Source: Burkholderiaceae bacterium
GTDB lineage: Bacteria > Pseudomonadota > Gammaproteobacteria > Burkholderiales > Burkholderiaceae_B
Assembly (NCBI GenBank): GCA_021208885.1
Contig: JAJOJF010000044.1
Location: forward strand, 1-64,000
Reading direction: 5' to 3'
Length of the DNA: 64,000 nucleotides
This document shows positions 26,315 to 35,809 of the stretch, in pieces. Each line of letters begins with the position of its first letter. Positions within the stretch are counted from its first letter, which is position 1. The position numbers and the translations under genes were made by a program. Below the pieces are notes generated by a model. It was not told the DNA's origin and did no database searches. It was given only the letters and a program-made list of their open reading frames with translations.

Positions 26315-27244
26315 TTAGAGACTCTTTTCCAGCTCAGGCACGGCTTCAAACAAGTCAGCCACCAGGCCGTAATCCGACACACCAAATATCGGTGCCTCTT
26401 CATCCTTGTTGATTGCCACAATCACCTTGGAGTCCTTCATGCCGGCCAAGTGCTGAATGGCACCCGAGATACCGACAGCCACATATAACTGAGGCGCCAC
26501 AATCTTGCCGGTCTGGCCGACCTGCCAGTCGTTGGGCGCAAACCCCGCGTCAACGGCCGCACGTGAGGCACCCAAGGCAGCACCCAACTTGTCTGCCAAG
26601 GGCTCAAGGATCTTGAAGTTCTCAGCGCTGCCAATGCCACGCCCGCCGGAGACCACCACGTTGGCGCCTGCCAGCTCGGGACGGTCGCTCTTGGCGAGCT
26701 CCCGGCCCACGAACGCCGACTTGCCACTGTCAGCGACTGCTGCCAGGGATTCAACTGCCGCACTGCCGCCTTCAGCAGCCACCGCATCAAATGCGGTGGT
26801 GCGTACGGTCAGGACCTTCTTGGCGTCAGATGACTGAACTGTAGCAATGGCATTGCCGGCATAGATCGGGCGCTCAAAGGTATCGGGTGAGATGACCGCG
26901 GTGATGTCAGAGACTTGGGCGACATCCAGCTTGGCTGCCACCCGCGGGGCAACGTTCTTGCCCGAGACGGTGGCGGGAAACAGGATGTGGCTGTAGTTGT
27001 CGGCCACGGACAGGACCTGCTCGGCGACGTTTTCTGCGAGGGCGTTGCCAAGCGAGTCACCATCAGCCAACAGCACCTTGGTGACACCGGCAGCCTTGGC
27101 AGCCTGGTCGGCCGCGGCCTGGGCGCCTTGGCCAGCAACGAGCACATGCACGTCAGCGTCGATCTTGGCAGCCGCCGCAATAACGTTCAAAGTTGCGCCT
27201 TTCAGTTGCGCATTGTCGTGTTCTGCAATGACGAGTACGGACAT
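26315..27244 (-). CDS. etfA: Electron transfer flavoprotein alpha subunit
   Basis: A 309-residue protein starting MSVLVIAEHDNAQLKGATLNV. The C-terminal FAD-binding domain carries the family signature (VVSGGRGIGSAENFKILEPLA, GASRAAVDAGFAPNDWQVGQTGK, LYVAVGISGAIQHLAGM, INKDEEAPIF). With EtfB it passes electrons from acyl-CoA and other dehydrogenases to ETF-ubiquinone oxidoreductase. It lies 3 bases downstream of etfB in one operon. Confidence 0.96.
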   Translation of the reverse strand: MSVLVIAEHDNAQLKGATLNVIAAAAKIDADVHVLVAGQGAQAAADQAAKAAGVTKVLLADGDSLGNALAENVAEQVLSVADNYSHILFPATVSGKNVAPRVAAKLDVAQVSDITAVISPDTFERPIYAGNAIATVQSSDAKKVLTVRTTAFDAVAAEGGSAAVESLAAVADSGKSAFVGRELAKSDRPELAGANVVVSGGRGIGSAENFKILEPLADKLGAALGASRAAVDAGFAPNDWQVGQTGKIVAPQLYVAVGISGAIQHLAGMKDSKVIVAINKDEEAPIFGVSDYGLVADLFEAVPELEKSL

Positions 27245-27247
27245 GAT

Positions 27248-27997
27248 TTACACCACCTTCGCTTCGTTTTTAAGTTTATCGACCAGTGCCGCAACATCCG
27301 GCACCTTGATGCCAGCGGACCGGCTTGGGGGCTCGGTAACTTTGAGCGTCTTTAGGCGGGGCGCTGCGTCGACACCAAGATCAGCGGGCGACACCGTATC
27401 GAGCTGCTTTTTCTTGGCCTTCATGATGTTGGGCAGCGTGACATAACGCGGCTCGTTCAAACGCAAGTCAGTGGTCACAATCGCTGGCAAGGTCAGTGCC
27501 AGGGTTTCAAGACCGCCATCGACTTCGCGCGTAACAGTGGCTTTGCCATCAGCGACTTCAACCTTGCTGGCAAAGGTTGCTTGCGGCCAGCCCAAGAGAG
27601 CGGCGAGCATCTGGCCCGTCTGGTTGGCATCGTCATCAATGGCTTGCTTGCCCAGGATAATCAACTGCGGCTGCTCTTTGTCAGCGAGCGCTTTCAGAAT
27701 CTTGGCCACTGCCAAAGGCTGCAACTCTTCATCGGTTTGCACCAAAATGCCACGGTCTGCACCGATGGCCATGGCCGTACGCAGTGTTTCCTGACATTGA
27801 GCCACACCGCAAGACACTGCCACGATCTCGGTGACCGTGCCTTTTTCTTTCAGGCGGGTGGCCTCTTCGACCGCAATCTCATCAAAGGGATTCATCGACA
27901 TCTTGACGTTGGCGATGTCAACGCCAGTCTGGTCAGACTTGACCCTGACCTTGACGTTATAGTCCACCACGCGTTTTACAGGCACCAGGACCTTCAT
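27248..27997 (-). CDS. etfB: Electron transfer flavoprotein beta subunit
   Basis: 249 residues from the start at 27997 ([20 protein letters not shown]), preceded by a GGAG-type site; the frame is open a further nine codons. The AMP-binding adenosine-kinase-like fold shows [51 protein letters not shown] and the C-terminal recognition-loop region ([20 protein letters not shown]). It forms the heterodimer with EtfA encoded next. Confidence 0.96.
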   Translation of the reverse strand: MKVLVPVKRVVDYNVKVRVKSDQTGVDIANVKMSMNPFDEIAVEEATRLKEKGTVTEIVAVSCGVAQCQETLRTAMAIGADRGILVQTDEELQPLAVAKILKALADKEQPQLIILGKQAIDDDANQTGQMLAALLGWPQATFASKVEVADGKATVTREVDGGLETLALTLPAIVTTDLRLNEPRYVTLPNIMKAKKKQLDTVSPADLGVDAAPRLKTLKVTEPPSRSAGIKVPDVAALVDKLKNEAKVV

Positions 27998-28148
27998 CAA
28001 ACACTCTCCAGTATTGGTCAACAAAATCGGTCAGACAGCGCAAACCCAAGGCGAGGCCGGCAGCCGATGGCAGCCTAGATGCAATATTCCCCCGAGATGC
28101 CGTCTGAACATTGAGCGGCACGGATTTTCTGTCTAGTTGCGATCCATT

Positions 28149-29075
28149 CTACAACTTTGCCAAGGTCCGTACATGGGCGACCACGCTGCGGGCAAGGGCT
28201 GAGAGGTTGTAGCCACCTTCCAGGGCGCTGACGATACGGCCCTGGGCATGCTTGTCAGCCACGGCCATCAGTTGTTCAGTCATCCAGACATAATCGGACT
28301 CAACCAAACCCAACTGGGCCATGTCATCCTCACGGTGCGCGTCAAACCCTGCCGAGATAAAGATCATCTCGGGCTTGTGCGCCTCCAACCGTGGCAGCCA
28401 GTACTGGGTAACCAACTCGCGAATGTGGTCACCACGGGTATAGGCGTCAACCGGGATATTGCACATGTTCGGCGCCGGATCATGCACGCCACAGTCTGGG
28501 AACAAAGGGTACTGAAAGTAACTGCACATCAACACACGCTCGTCACCAGCGAATATCGCCTCGGTACCGTTGCCATGATGCACATCAAAATCAATGATCG
28601 CCACCCGCGACAACCCATGATTGGCCAAGGCATGCGCAATGCCCACGGCGATATTGTTAAAAAAACAAAATCCCATGGCGCGCGCAACCGACGCGTGATG
28701 CCCGGGCGGGCGTACAGCACAGAAGGCATTTGATGCCTCGCCAGCCATAACTGCATCAACGGCCTGAATCACCCCGCCAGCCGCATGACGTGCGGCAGCG
28801 AGCGTGTGCGGGTTCATCAATGTATCGCCATCGATGTCATAGAAACCTTCAGCCGGCAGCCAAGCCGACAACCGATCGAGATGTGCCTGCGCATGAACTC
28901 GTAGTAAATCCGCATCAGTTGCCGGCGCAGTCACCTCACCGGTCTGGATGTAGTTGATAATGCCACTGGTGAGCAGTTGATCCGAGATGGCGTCAAGCCG
29001 CTCGGGGCACTCGGGGTGGGCTTGTCCCATGTCATGCAAACGACAAACCGGGTGGGTCAGGAACAGTGTCTCCAT
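28149..29075 (-). CDS. Histone-deacetylase-family zinc amidohydrolase
   Basis: A 308-residue arginase/deacetylase-fold enzyme: HPECPERLDAI, RPPGHHASVARAMGFCFFNN (active-site His pair), VAIIDFDVHHGNGTEAIF (Asp/His zinc ligands), ISAGFDAHREDDMAQLGL (second Asp) and the final EGGYNLSALARSV. Bacterial members deacetylate small acetylated amines such as polyamines, or proteins. The substrate is not readable from sequence. It is often found near etf genes in this group and is divergent from mltB here, with 9 bases between starts. Confidence 0.92.
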   Translation of the reverse strand: METLFLTHPVCRLHDMGQAHPECPERLDAISDQLLTSGIINYIQTGEVTAPATDADLLRVHAQAHLDRLSAWLPAEGFYDIDGDTLMNPHTLAAARHAAGGVIQAVDAVMAGEASNAFCAVRPPGHHASVARAMGFCFFNNIAVGIAHALANHGLSRVAIIDFDVHHGNGTEAIFAGDERVLMCSYFQYPLFPDCGVHDPAPNMCNIPVDAYTRGDHIRELVTQYWLPRLEAHKPEMIFISAGFDAHREDDMAQLGLVESDYVWMTEQLMAVADKHAQGRIVSALEGGYNLSALARSVVAHVRTLAKL

Positions 29076-29084
29076 GAGGTCTCT

Positions 29085-30209
29085 ATGCCTAAGGCTCTAA
29101 GTTATTTGCCATTATTATCGCTCGTATTGGTGCTCTCGGGGTGCTCTACCCCTGCTGCCGATTTGAGATTAGACAAAGGTTCTGCACCAATTGACCAGGC
29201 TCAAGTTCAGACAACACCCAACACTGCCATGGAACTGGCCAAGCCAGTGCCCAACACCGGCTATCTGGCTCGCCCTGACGTTCAGGCTTACGCTCAGACA
29301 GTGGCGCAGTCCCGCAACCTGCCGCCAGAGAACGTGCGAGCGCTGCTAGCCAAAGCCCAACGCCTGCCGGTGGCGATCCGGCTCATGACCCCGCCCGAGC
29401 CTGGCAAGCCCGTGACCCCTAAAAATTGGGCGACTTATCGCAACAACTTCGTGGAGCCTATACGCATCAATGCCGGCAAGACGTTCATGGCCGAGCATGA
29501 AGCAATGCTTAAAGCGGCTGAATCACGGTTTGGCGTGCCAGCCAACATCATTGCGGCCATTATCGGGGTCGAGACACTCTACGGCCAATACATGGGCAAC
29601 TACCGGGTGCTTGATGCGCTCACCACCCTGTCGTTTGACTACCCTGACGCCTTGCGAGCCGATCGCATCGAAATGTTTCAGGGGCAGCTTGCTGATTTCA
29701 TTGAGCTTCACTACCGGGGCAAAGTCGATGCCAACCGGCAGCTTGGCTCATTTGCCGGTGCCATGGGTATCCCACAGTTCATGCCCACAAGCCTAAAACT
29801 GTGGGCAGTTTCAAGCGACCCGAGCCAGACCCGCATCGACTTGGAGCACAACGTCAACGATGCCATCCTGTCAGTGGCCAATTTCCTCAAAGTCCATGGC
29901 TGGATCGCCGGTTTGCCAGTGTTCGCACCGGTTGATCTGCCGGCCAAAGCGGGCGAACTTGTTGACGGTGGGCTCACACCCCGGCTCGATTGGACGCAAC
30001 TCAAAGCGGCTGGTGCGACGCTGGCACCGGGCGCGCAACCAGGCCCTTGGGCAGATTACCCGCTTGGTGTGATCAACCTGCCCTTGCCCACTCAGAATAC
30101 GGTGCAGTACCGCACGGCCACGCCCAACTTTTTTGCGCTTACGCAATACAACCGCAGCTACTTCTATGCCGCCGCGGTGGCAGATTTGGCGCAGGCGTTG
30201 GTGAGGTGA
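29085..30209 (+). CDS. mltB: Membrane-bound lytic murein transglycosylase B (lipoprotein)
   Basis: The frame opens at 28977, but MPKALSYLPLLSLVLVLSGC at 29085 is a lipoprotein signal peptide with lipobox LSGC, giving 374 residues. The catalytic region contains IGVETLYGQYMGNYRVLDALTTLSFDYP (catalytic Glu), the substrate-binding FAGAMGIPQFMPTS and the C-terminal NFFALTQYNRSYFYAAAVADL. It cleaves peptidoglycan glycan strands to anhydro-muropeptides at the outer membrane. It converges with cysM. Confidence 0.93.
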   Translation: MPKALSYLPLLSLVLVLSGCSTPAADLRLDKGSAPIDQAQVQTTPNTAMELAKPVPNTGYLARPDVQAYAQTVAQSRNLPPENVRALLAKAQRLPVAIRLMTPPEPGKPVTPKNWATYRNNFVEPIRINAGKTFMAEHEAMLKAAESRFGVPANIIAAIIGVETLYGQYMGNYRVLDALTTLSFDYPDALRADRIEMFQGQLADFIELHYRGKVDANRQLGSFAGAMGIPQFMPTSLKLWAVSSDPSQTRIDLEHNVNDAILSVANFLKVHGWIAGLPVFAPVDLPAKAGELVDGGLTPRLDWTQLKAAGATLAPGAQPGPWADYPLGVINLPLPTQNTVQYRTATPNFFALTQYNRSYFYAAAVADLAQALVR

Positions 30210-30264
30210 GACCTGAGGCTTGGTTGCCTCGGAGTCTTTAGTCGCCATCCCGTTGAGCCCAGTC

Positions 30265-31179
30265 CTACGGATTAAAAATCCCCGTCGACAGGTACCGGTC
30301 ACCGCGGTCACAGACAATAAACACGATGGTCGAGTCCTTGACTTCAGCGGCCACCCGAAGCGCCGCAACCAAGGCACCAGCAGCCGAAACACCGGCGCAA
30401 ATGCCTTCCTCAGCTGCCAAGCGCCTGGCCATGGCTTCGGCCTCGGATTGTTCAATCAACTCGAACCGATCCACCCGGGCCGCATCATAGATCTTGGGCA
30501 AATAAGCCTCTGGCCACTTGCGAATCCCGGGGATTTGCGAGCCCTCGGCGGGTTGTGCGCCCACGATCTGAATGTTTGGGTTCATGAACTTCAGGAATTT
30601 CGAGGTGCCCATGATGGTGCCGGTTGTACCCATGGCGCTGACAAAGTGTGTCACACGGCCTGATGTCTGCGCCCAGATTTCAGGGCCAGTGGTCTTAAAG
30701 TGCGCCAGCGGATTGTCCGGGTTGGCAAACTGATCGAGCACGATGCCTTTGCCTTCGCTTTGCATCTTGGTCGCCAAATCACGGGCATACTCCATACCGC
30801 CTTGGTCTGCCGGCGTCAGAATGAGCTCAGCGCCATAAGCCGTCATGGATGCCCTTCTTTCAAGCGACAGATTGTCTGGCATGATCAGAATCATCTTATA
30901 GCCACGCATGGCTGCCACCATGGCTAACGCGATGCCCGTGTTGCCGCTCGTGGCCTCGATCAGCGTGTCACCTGGCTTGATGTCGCCGCGCTTTTCTGCT
31001 TCGAGAATCATCGACAAAGCCGGACGGTCTTTGACCGAACCTGCCGGGTTATTGCCTTCCATCTTGCCCAGAATCACGTTGCCGCGTGGTGCACCGACCT
31101 CACCGGGCAATCGCTGCAGACGAACCAGTGGCGTGTCGCCAACTAGCTGCTCAAGTGTGGGGTAATCCGTGTGATTCAT
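30265..31179 (-). CDS. cysM: Cysteine synthase B
   Basis: A 304-residue PLP enzyme. K50 in NNPAGSVKDRP is the Schiff-base lysine; EATSGNTGIALAM binds the phosphate and AMGTTGTIMGTSKFL is the glycine-rich loop. The motif after GMEYARDLA and the length fit CysM rather than CysK. It condenses O-acetylserine with sulfide or thiosulfate. The cysM-comEA neighbourhood upstream of the heptose genes is common in this bacterial group. Confidence 0.93.
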   Translation of the reverse strand: MNHTDYPTLEQLVGDTPLVRLQRLPGEVGAPRGNVILGKMEGNNPAGSVKDRPALSMILEAEKRGDIKPGDTLIEATSGNTGIALAMVAAMRGYKMILIMPDNLSLERRASMTAYGAELILTPADQGGMEYARDLATKMQSEGKGIVLDQFANPDNPLAHFKTTGPEIWAQTSGRVTHFVSAMGTTGTIMGTSKFLKFMNPNIQIVGAQPAEGSQIPGIRKWPEAYLPKIYDAARVDRFELIEQSEAEAMARRLAAEEGICAGVSAAGALVAALRVAAEVKDSTIVFIVCDRGDRYLSTGIFNP

Positions 31180-31267
31180 GGTGTTGATCCTGTCGTTTGA
31201 TTTTTCGTCATTGTATTGAATGGCAAACTGCTAGGTGGTAACAAAGACCATCTCGCCACCCCTTTCT

Positions 31268-31660
31268 TTACGGCACATGCACAATCTGTGGCGTAGCTAT
31301 CTGGCTGTTGTTGTGCCGACTGCCTCGTGGAGGTTTGACTTGTGAAACAGACTCAGGCTTGGCACACGGCTTGTCTGCTGTGCCGGCGCAAAGCCCGGCA
31401 TCTTTAAGCTTGATGATGGTCTTTGGCCCAATGCCAGATAGCCGCTCTGACAAGTGTTCCAAGGATTCAAATGGCCCGCGGGCACGTTCTATCACAATGC
31501 GCTGAGCCGTCTTGGCGCCAATGCCTTTGACTTGCTGCAACGCTTGTACATCAGCCCGATTGACATCCACCGCGGCCCACACCGCACCTGATGCAAGCAA
31601 GCCTGTCATAAATGTCAAACCAACCAAAGCGACGGATTGACGTATGTTGTTCATCACCAT
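31268..31660 (-). CDS. ComEA-like helix-hairpin-helix DNA-binding protein
   Basis: 130 residues with GGAGG 7 bases before the ATG. An N-terminal hydrophobic signal or anchor (VALVGLTFMTGLLASGAVWA) is followed by two HhH motifs (residues 33-95: VDVNRADVQALQQVKGIGAKTAQRIV and LSERLSGIGPKTIIKL). The tail is Cys/Pro/Ser-rich. ComEA-type proteins bind incoming DNA in the periplasm during natural transformation; many betaproteobacterial members are short like this one. Actual competence is not implied. Confidence 0.85.
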   Translation of the reverse strand: MVMNNIRQSVALVGLTFMTGLLASGAVWAAVDVNRADVQALQQVKGIGAKTAQRIVIERARGPFESLEHLSERLSGIGPKTIIKLKDAGLCAGTADKPCAKPESVSQVKPPRGSRHNNSQIATPQIVHVP

Positions 31661-31762
31661 AATGACACCTCCAAATGAAGGTGCTCATGTTCAACCTAGC
31701 GAGCCATCGATTCAATTACGGTGAATACGGTTTCAGGTTTGGCCTAGGTCAAGCGGTATCGA

Positions 31763-32764
31763 TCAGACTCTCAAGTGCCCTTGCTCAATCTGATAGCGCA
31801 CGTAGTCGCCTACGCCTGTCTGAACATCTTTGAAAGGCTTGTCGTAGCCTGCGGCTCGCAATTCACCCATGTCCGCCTGGGTGTAGCTCTGATAGCGACC
31901 TTTGAGGTCATCCGGAAATGTCACGTACCGCAAAATGTCTTGCGCCACCAGATCATCGAGACTTAACGGACTTTGTCCGCGTGCGGCACGAATGGCGTTG
32001 ACCACAGAGCTTGACACATCGTTAAACGGCTGGGCACGGCCGGTGCCGCAGTTAAAGATGCCGCTGGTTTGCGGGTTGTCCAGAAAGTGCAGGTTAACGG
32101 AGACCACGTCGTCAACCGAGATGAAATCTCTCTTTTGCCCCCCATCCGGATAGCCATCCCAGCCACCGAAGAGCTTGACGTGTCCGTCGGCGACGAACTG
32201 GTTCATGTTGTGAAACGCCACTGACGCCATGCGACCTTTGTGCTGCTCGTGTGGTCCGTAAACATTGAAATAACGCAGGCCTACGACCTGAGCAGCCAGT
32301 GACTCAAACCGTGCACGCACCACCTGGTCAAACAAAAACTTGGAGTAGCCGTAGACGTTCAGGGGCTTTTCATTGGCGAGGTCTTCAGCGTAGACAGGGC
32401 CTGCACCATACACGGCAGCTGACGAGGCATAAATAAAGGGCACACGTTGAGCCTGCGCCCATTCGAACAACTCAAGCGTGACACGATAATTGTTGTCCAT
32501 CATGTAGTGGCCGTTGCGCTCAGTGGTGTCCGAACAAGCTCCTTCATGAAACACCGCACGCACGGCCCGCAGGCTGCCATTGGCCACCATCTGACGGAAG
32601 TCTGTCTTGTGCATGTAGTCAGCGATCTGGCAGCCCACGAGGTTCACAAACTTGTCACCATCTGTTAGATCGTCAACAGCCATGATGTTGGTCTCACCGC
32701 GGGCATTTAAGCCACGCACGATGTTGGCGCCAACAAAGCCGGCTGCGCCTGTCACGATAATCAT
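31763..32764 (-). CDS. hldD: ADP-L-glycero-D-manno-heptose 6-epimerase
   Basis: 333 residues from [21 protein letters not shown] at 32764; the start overlaps the hldE stop (ATGA). It is an extended short-chain dehydrogenase with the NADP site [10 protein letters not shown], catalytic [10 protein letters not shown] (YxxxK), and the substrate block [19 protein letters not shown]. It makes the heptose precursor of the lipopolysaccharide inner core. It is the last gene of the lapA-lapB-hldE-hldD string. Confidence 0.96.
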   Translation of the reverse strand: MIIVTGAAGFVGANIVRGLNARGETNIMAVDDLTDGDKFVNLVGCQIADYMHKTDFRQMVANGSLRAVRAVFHEGACSDTTERNGHYMMDNNYRVTLELFEWAQAQRVPFIYASSAAVYGAGPVYAEDLANEKPLNVYGYSKFLFDQVVRARFESLAAQVVGLRYFNVYGPHEQHKGRMASVAFHNMNQFVADGHVKLFGGWDGYPDGGQKRDFISVDDVVSVNLHFLDNPQTSGIFNCGTGRAQPFNDVSSSVVNAIRAARGQSPLSLDDLVAQDILRYVTFPDDLKGRYQSYTQADMGELRAAGYDKPFKDVQTGVGDYVRYQIEQGHLRV

Positions 32765-33744
32765 TGCAATTCCTCCACAGTCACGGTCGAGGTGCCTAGC
32801 TTGCCAACCACGATACCGCCCGCCCGATTGGCCCACCGCATGGCATCAACCCACGACGCCCCCGTGCCACGCACCACCGCCAAGGTTGCCAGCACCGTAT
32901 CGCCAGCGCCGGACACATCAAACACTTCATGCGCCTGAGCATCAACGTGATGACGGGCATCTTGCATAAACAATGTCATGCCCTGCTCAGAACGGGTCAC
33001 AAGCAATGCTTCGAGTGCCAGTTGCTCACGCAGCCTCTGTGCTCGAGCATTCAAATCGTCTTCATCGCGCCAATTGCCCACGGCCTGCTGCATCTCGCTG
33101 CGGTTGGGCGTGACCAAACTTGCACCCTGATATCGGGTGTAATCCAACCCCTTGGGGTCTACCAGCACCGGCAAGGCTAACTCCCTGGCCTTGCGGATCA
33201 ACACACCGACTTGTGCCAACGCTCCCTTGTCGTAATCCGAGAGCACCACCACGTCGTGGCCCGCCATTAACTGCACCGCTCGATCGGTCAAGGCTTGTAC
33301 GCAACCCTCGGACGGTCGCCCCTCAAAATCCACTCGCACCATCTGTTGTTGGCGCCCGAGCACCCGCATCTTGAGCGTCGTTGGGTGGGCGTCATCATCG
33401 TCGACCAACGCCGGGCTGATACCAGCATCCTCGAGCATCGCATGCACTTCACGACCGGGCTCGTCACGGCCAACAATGCCAGCCAAAGTGACTTTGGCAC
33501 CGAGTGCAGCAGCGTTACGAGCCACGTTGGCAGCTCCTCCCAAACGATCCTCGCGTCGGCCCACATGGACCACGGGCACCGGGGCTTCTGGCGATATGCG
33601 CTCGACCTCGCCAAACCAATAGCGATCCAGCATCACATCCCCAACAACCAATACTCGAACCCGCGAGACATCTTCACGCGGAAACACGGGCAAACCGCCA
33701 GCCACTTCCACAAGGGGATTGTTTTTCATCGGAACACGATTCAT
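32761..33744 (-). CDS. rfaE1: D-glycero-beta-D-manno-heptose-7-phosphate kinase (RfaE domain I)
   Basis: About 327 residues from the ATG at 33744, which overlaps the lapB stop (ATGA); M36 of the longer frame (MKNNPLVEV) is an alternative. The PfkB fold shows [41 protein letters not shown] and the catalytic [14 protein letters not shown]. The cytidylyltransferase domain found in the fused HldE is absent, so ADP transfer must be done by a separate RfaE2. It supplies heptose-1,7-bisphosphate for LPS. Confidence 0.94.
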   Translation of the reverse strand: MNRVPMKNNPLVEVAGGLPVFPREDVSRVRVLVVGDVMLDRYWFGEVERISPEAPVPVVHVGRREDRLGGAANVARNAAALGAKVTLAGIVGRDEPGREVHAMLEDAGISPALVDDDDAHPTTLKMRVLGRQQQMVRVDFEGRPSEGCVQALTDRAVQLMAGHDVVVLSDYDKGALAQVGVLIRKARELALPVLVDPKGLDYTRYQGASLVTPNRSEMQQAVGNWRDEDDLNARAQRLREQLALEALLVTRSEQGMTLFMQDARHHVDAQAHEVFDVSGAGDTVLATLAVVRGTGASWVDAMRWANRAGGIVVGKLGTSTVTVEELQ

Positions 33745-34958
33745 TGTTGTTCTTCCACACGCCGGGGGCTGTACGTCTCCCAACCATGACAACCCGGACA
33801 CTGCCAGTAAAACGCACGTGCCTGAAACCCGCACACACGGCAGCTGTATCGATCCAGTCGTTGAGTGTGCCGGCCGACAAGGCGTTTGAGCAAATCGAGC
33901 GAGACCAGGCCATCATTGCTTTGCAAACTAGCCTGATCGTCTTGCTGGGCACGCGCTTGTGCGGCGAGCGCACGCTCCAAACCCAACAGACTCGGATGTG
34001 CTGTCAATGCCGCTTGCGCGAACGCCCAGGCAGCATGAGCACCCTGCTCACGCCAAGTCAAGCGAAACACGACATCAAAAAGATCCAGTGACGGGTGCTC
34101 CTGATAGTGACCTGACAGACGTTCAAGCAATTGAGCACACTCTTCTGACGCCGCAAAATTATTCTGCAAGTCGCTTGCAATCAGACCTGCAAACGACGGT
34201 GCCTCATCGAGCAAGGTCAATAGGTAGTGGCGTTCAAGCTTGGCGTCACCACCGGCGCGGGCCAACGCGGCTTCTAGCATCAACACGCGAGCACGCGAGG
34301 CCGGCGTTGATTCATTTTCTTGAGCCACACTATTGCCTGCCTCATCAAGCGCCTTGCGTGCGGCTTCGAACTCGGGCGGCTGACGCAGCAAGTGAGTTTG
34401 CGCGATCTCGCAGTGGTAGTGCACCAACTGGGGCACCGACTCGTTGGTCAATTTACTGAGCTTGCGCACGGCTTCGATGGCTTTGGGCCAGTCATGCTCA
34501 GACTCATAGATGCGCACCAGCGCACGCGCAGCCTGTTGCTGATAGCGGGTGTTCTTCAGTTCCTTGTAGGCCATCTCAGCACGATCAAGCATGCCTGCCT
34601 TGAGATAATCCTGGGCAATCTCGTTTAACGCATGCTCACGATCTCGCGAGGGCAGGTCAGCGCGCGCCAGAAGGCTTTGATGCACCCGGATGGCACGCTC
34701 CATTTCTCCGCGACGCCGAAACAAGTTCCCCAGGGCAAAGTGCAGTTCAGTGGTCTCTGGATCAAGCTTGGCCACTTCAACAAATGCGTCAATGGCGCGA
34801 TCGGGCTGCTCATTTAGCAAGAAGTTCAAGCCCTTGAAGTACGAGTCCGGCAAATTGCGGCTCTCGCTCAGCATGTGCCGGAAATCAATCCTGGCTGCCA
34901 ACCACCCGAGGCCAAACAGCAACGGCAGAAATATCAGCCACCAGGATTCAAAAGTCAT
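33741..34958 (-). CDS. lapB: Lipopolysaccharide assembly protein LapB (YciM)
   Basis: A 405-residue protein with an N-terminal membrane anchor (WWLIFLPLLFGLGWLAARIDF), a chain of TPR helices (DSYFKGLNFLLNEQPDRAI, FRRRGEMERAIRVHQSLL and others) and a C-terminal rubredoxin-like zinc knuckle (YSCRVCGFQARAFYWQCPGCHGWETY). LapB adjusts LpxC proteolysis by FtsH and so balances LPS and phospholipid. It follows lapA and overlaps the heptose kinase gene. Confidence 0.95.
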   Translation of the reverse strand: MTFESWWLIFLPLLFGLGWLAARIDFRHMLSESRNLPDSYFKGLNFLLNEQPDRAIDAFVEVAKLDPETTELHFALGNLFRRRGEMERAIRVHQSLLARADLPSRDREHALNEIAQDYLKAGMLDRAEMAYKELKNTRYQQQAARALVRIYESEHDWPKAIEAVRKLSKLTNESVPQLVHYHCEIAQTHLLRQPPEFEAARKALDEAGNSVAQENESTPASRARVLMLEAALARAGGDAKLERHYLLTLLDEAPSFAGLIASDLQNNFAASEECAQLLERLSGHYQEHPSLDLFDVVFRLTWREQGAHAAWAFAQAALTAHPSLLGLERALAAQARAQQDDQASLQSNDGLVSLDLLKRLVGRHTQRLDRYSCRVCGFQARAFYWQCPGCHGWETYSPRRVEEQQ

Positions 34959-34977
34959 GGTTCAAAGCCCGTCGTGT

Positions 34978-35304
34978 TCACAGTGGCTTGACCGAAGCGT
35001 CGGTACTGGCCGTCGTCGTTACAACAGCCTCACCAGAAGGTACTGTCGATGCTTTTTGGGCTTTTTGCAGGTCGCGCTTGAGCCTGCCGGCTTCGCGTCT
35101 GCGCCGCCACGTGGAAGGCAGCATCAGGAACACACCCAACAACGTCCCCAAAACAAATGCAACCAGCATCACCACCACCAGCGGCACACCGACAAACTGC
35201 ATATTGCCCAGAAACTGGACATCAACCGGCGACATGTTCTTATAAGCGAACAAGACGACCACGGCAAACACCAGCAGTTTCAAAGCCCACATGACGTAAC
35301 GCAT
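34978..35304 (-). CDS. lapA: LapA-family inner-membrane protein (DUF1049)
   Basis: 108 residues from MRYVMWALKLLVFAVVVLFA at 35304; nine further codons are open upstream. Two membrane helices (about 4-22 and 40-66) flank the family block YKNMSPVDVQFLGNMQFVGVPL, followed by a basic coiled segment (RRRREAGRLKRDLQKAQK). LapA works with LapB in LPS assembly control. The position directly before lapB supports the call. Confidence 0.9.
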   Translation of the reverse strand: MRYVMWALKLLVFAVVVLFAYKNMSPVDVQFLGNMQFVGVPLVVVMLVAFVLGTLLGVFLMLPSTWRRRREAGRLKRDLQKAQKASTVPSGEAVVTTTASTDASVKPL

Positions 35305-35453
35305 GCTTAGACACCCTTTGTTTTTAAGCAATTATTGTAATCGAAGGGGTTGTGCGCCGTTAAAAAAGCAAAGACATCCCAGGCAGCCCAGGAAACGCGA
35401 CTGTTGAGTCTTGCAGGGGTAGAAGTTGCTGCCATCCAATCGCAGCGACACAA

Positions 35454-35786
35454 TCAAGACGTCTCGTCGGTTTCGTCTGAATTTTGAATCGCGTTTTGGC
35501 TGGCGTGGCCATTATCGACCCGTTCGCGCAACTCTTTGCCTGCCTTGAAGTGAGGCACACGTTTGCCCGGCACGGAGACTTTCTCACCGGTCTTGGGGTT
35601 GCGACCAATGCGAGGAGCGCGCTGCGACAAAGAAAAACTGCCAAATCCACGGATCTCGATACGCTGGCCATTGGCCAGCGATTCCACCATCGCATCGAGA
35701 ATGGTTTTGACAGCCAAGTCAATGTCACTGGCAGCGAGCTGTTTGTGGCTCGCTGCCAGTGCCGCGATCAGTTCGGACTTGGTCAC
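35454..35786 (-). CDS. ihfB: Integration host factor beta subunit
   Basis: A 110-residue DNABII protein: [43 protein letters not shown] (DNA-binding arm with the intercalating proline region) and [17 protein letters not shown]. It has an acidic C-terminal tail (NSDETDETS). With IhfA it bends DNA for transcription, recombination and replication. It lies 23 bases downstream of rpsA, the conserved rpsA-ihfB order. Confidence 0.95.
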   Translation of the reverse strand: MTKSELIAALAASHKQLAASDIDLAVKTILDAMVESLANGQRIEIRGFGSFSLSQRAPRIGRNPKTGEKVSVPGKRVPHFKAGKELRERVDNGHASQNAIQNSDETDETS

Positions 35787-35809
35787 AACAATCTCGCGGT
35801 AATGACGGC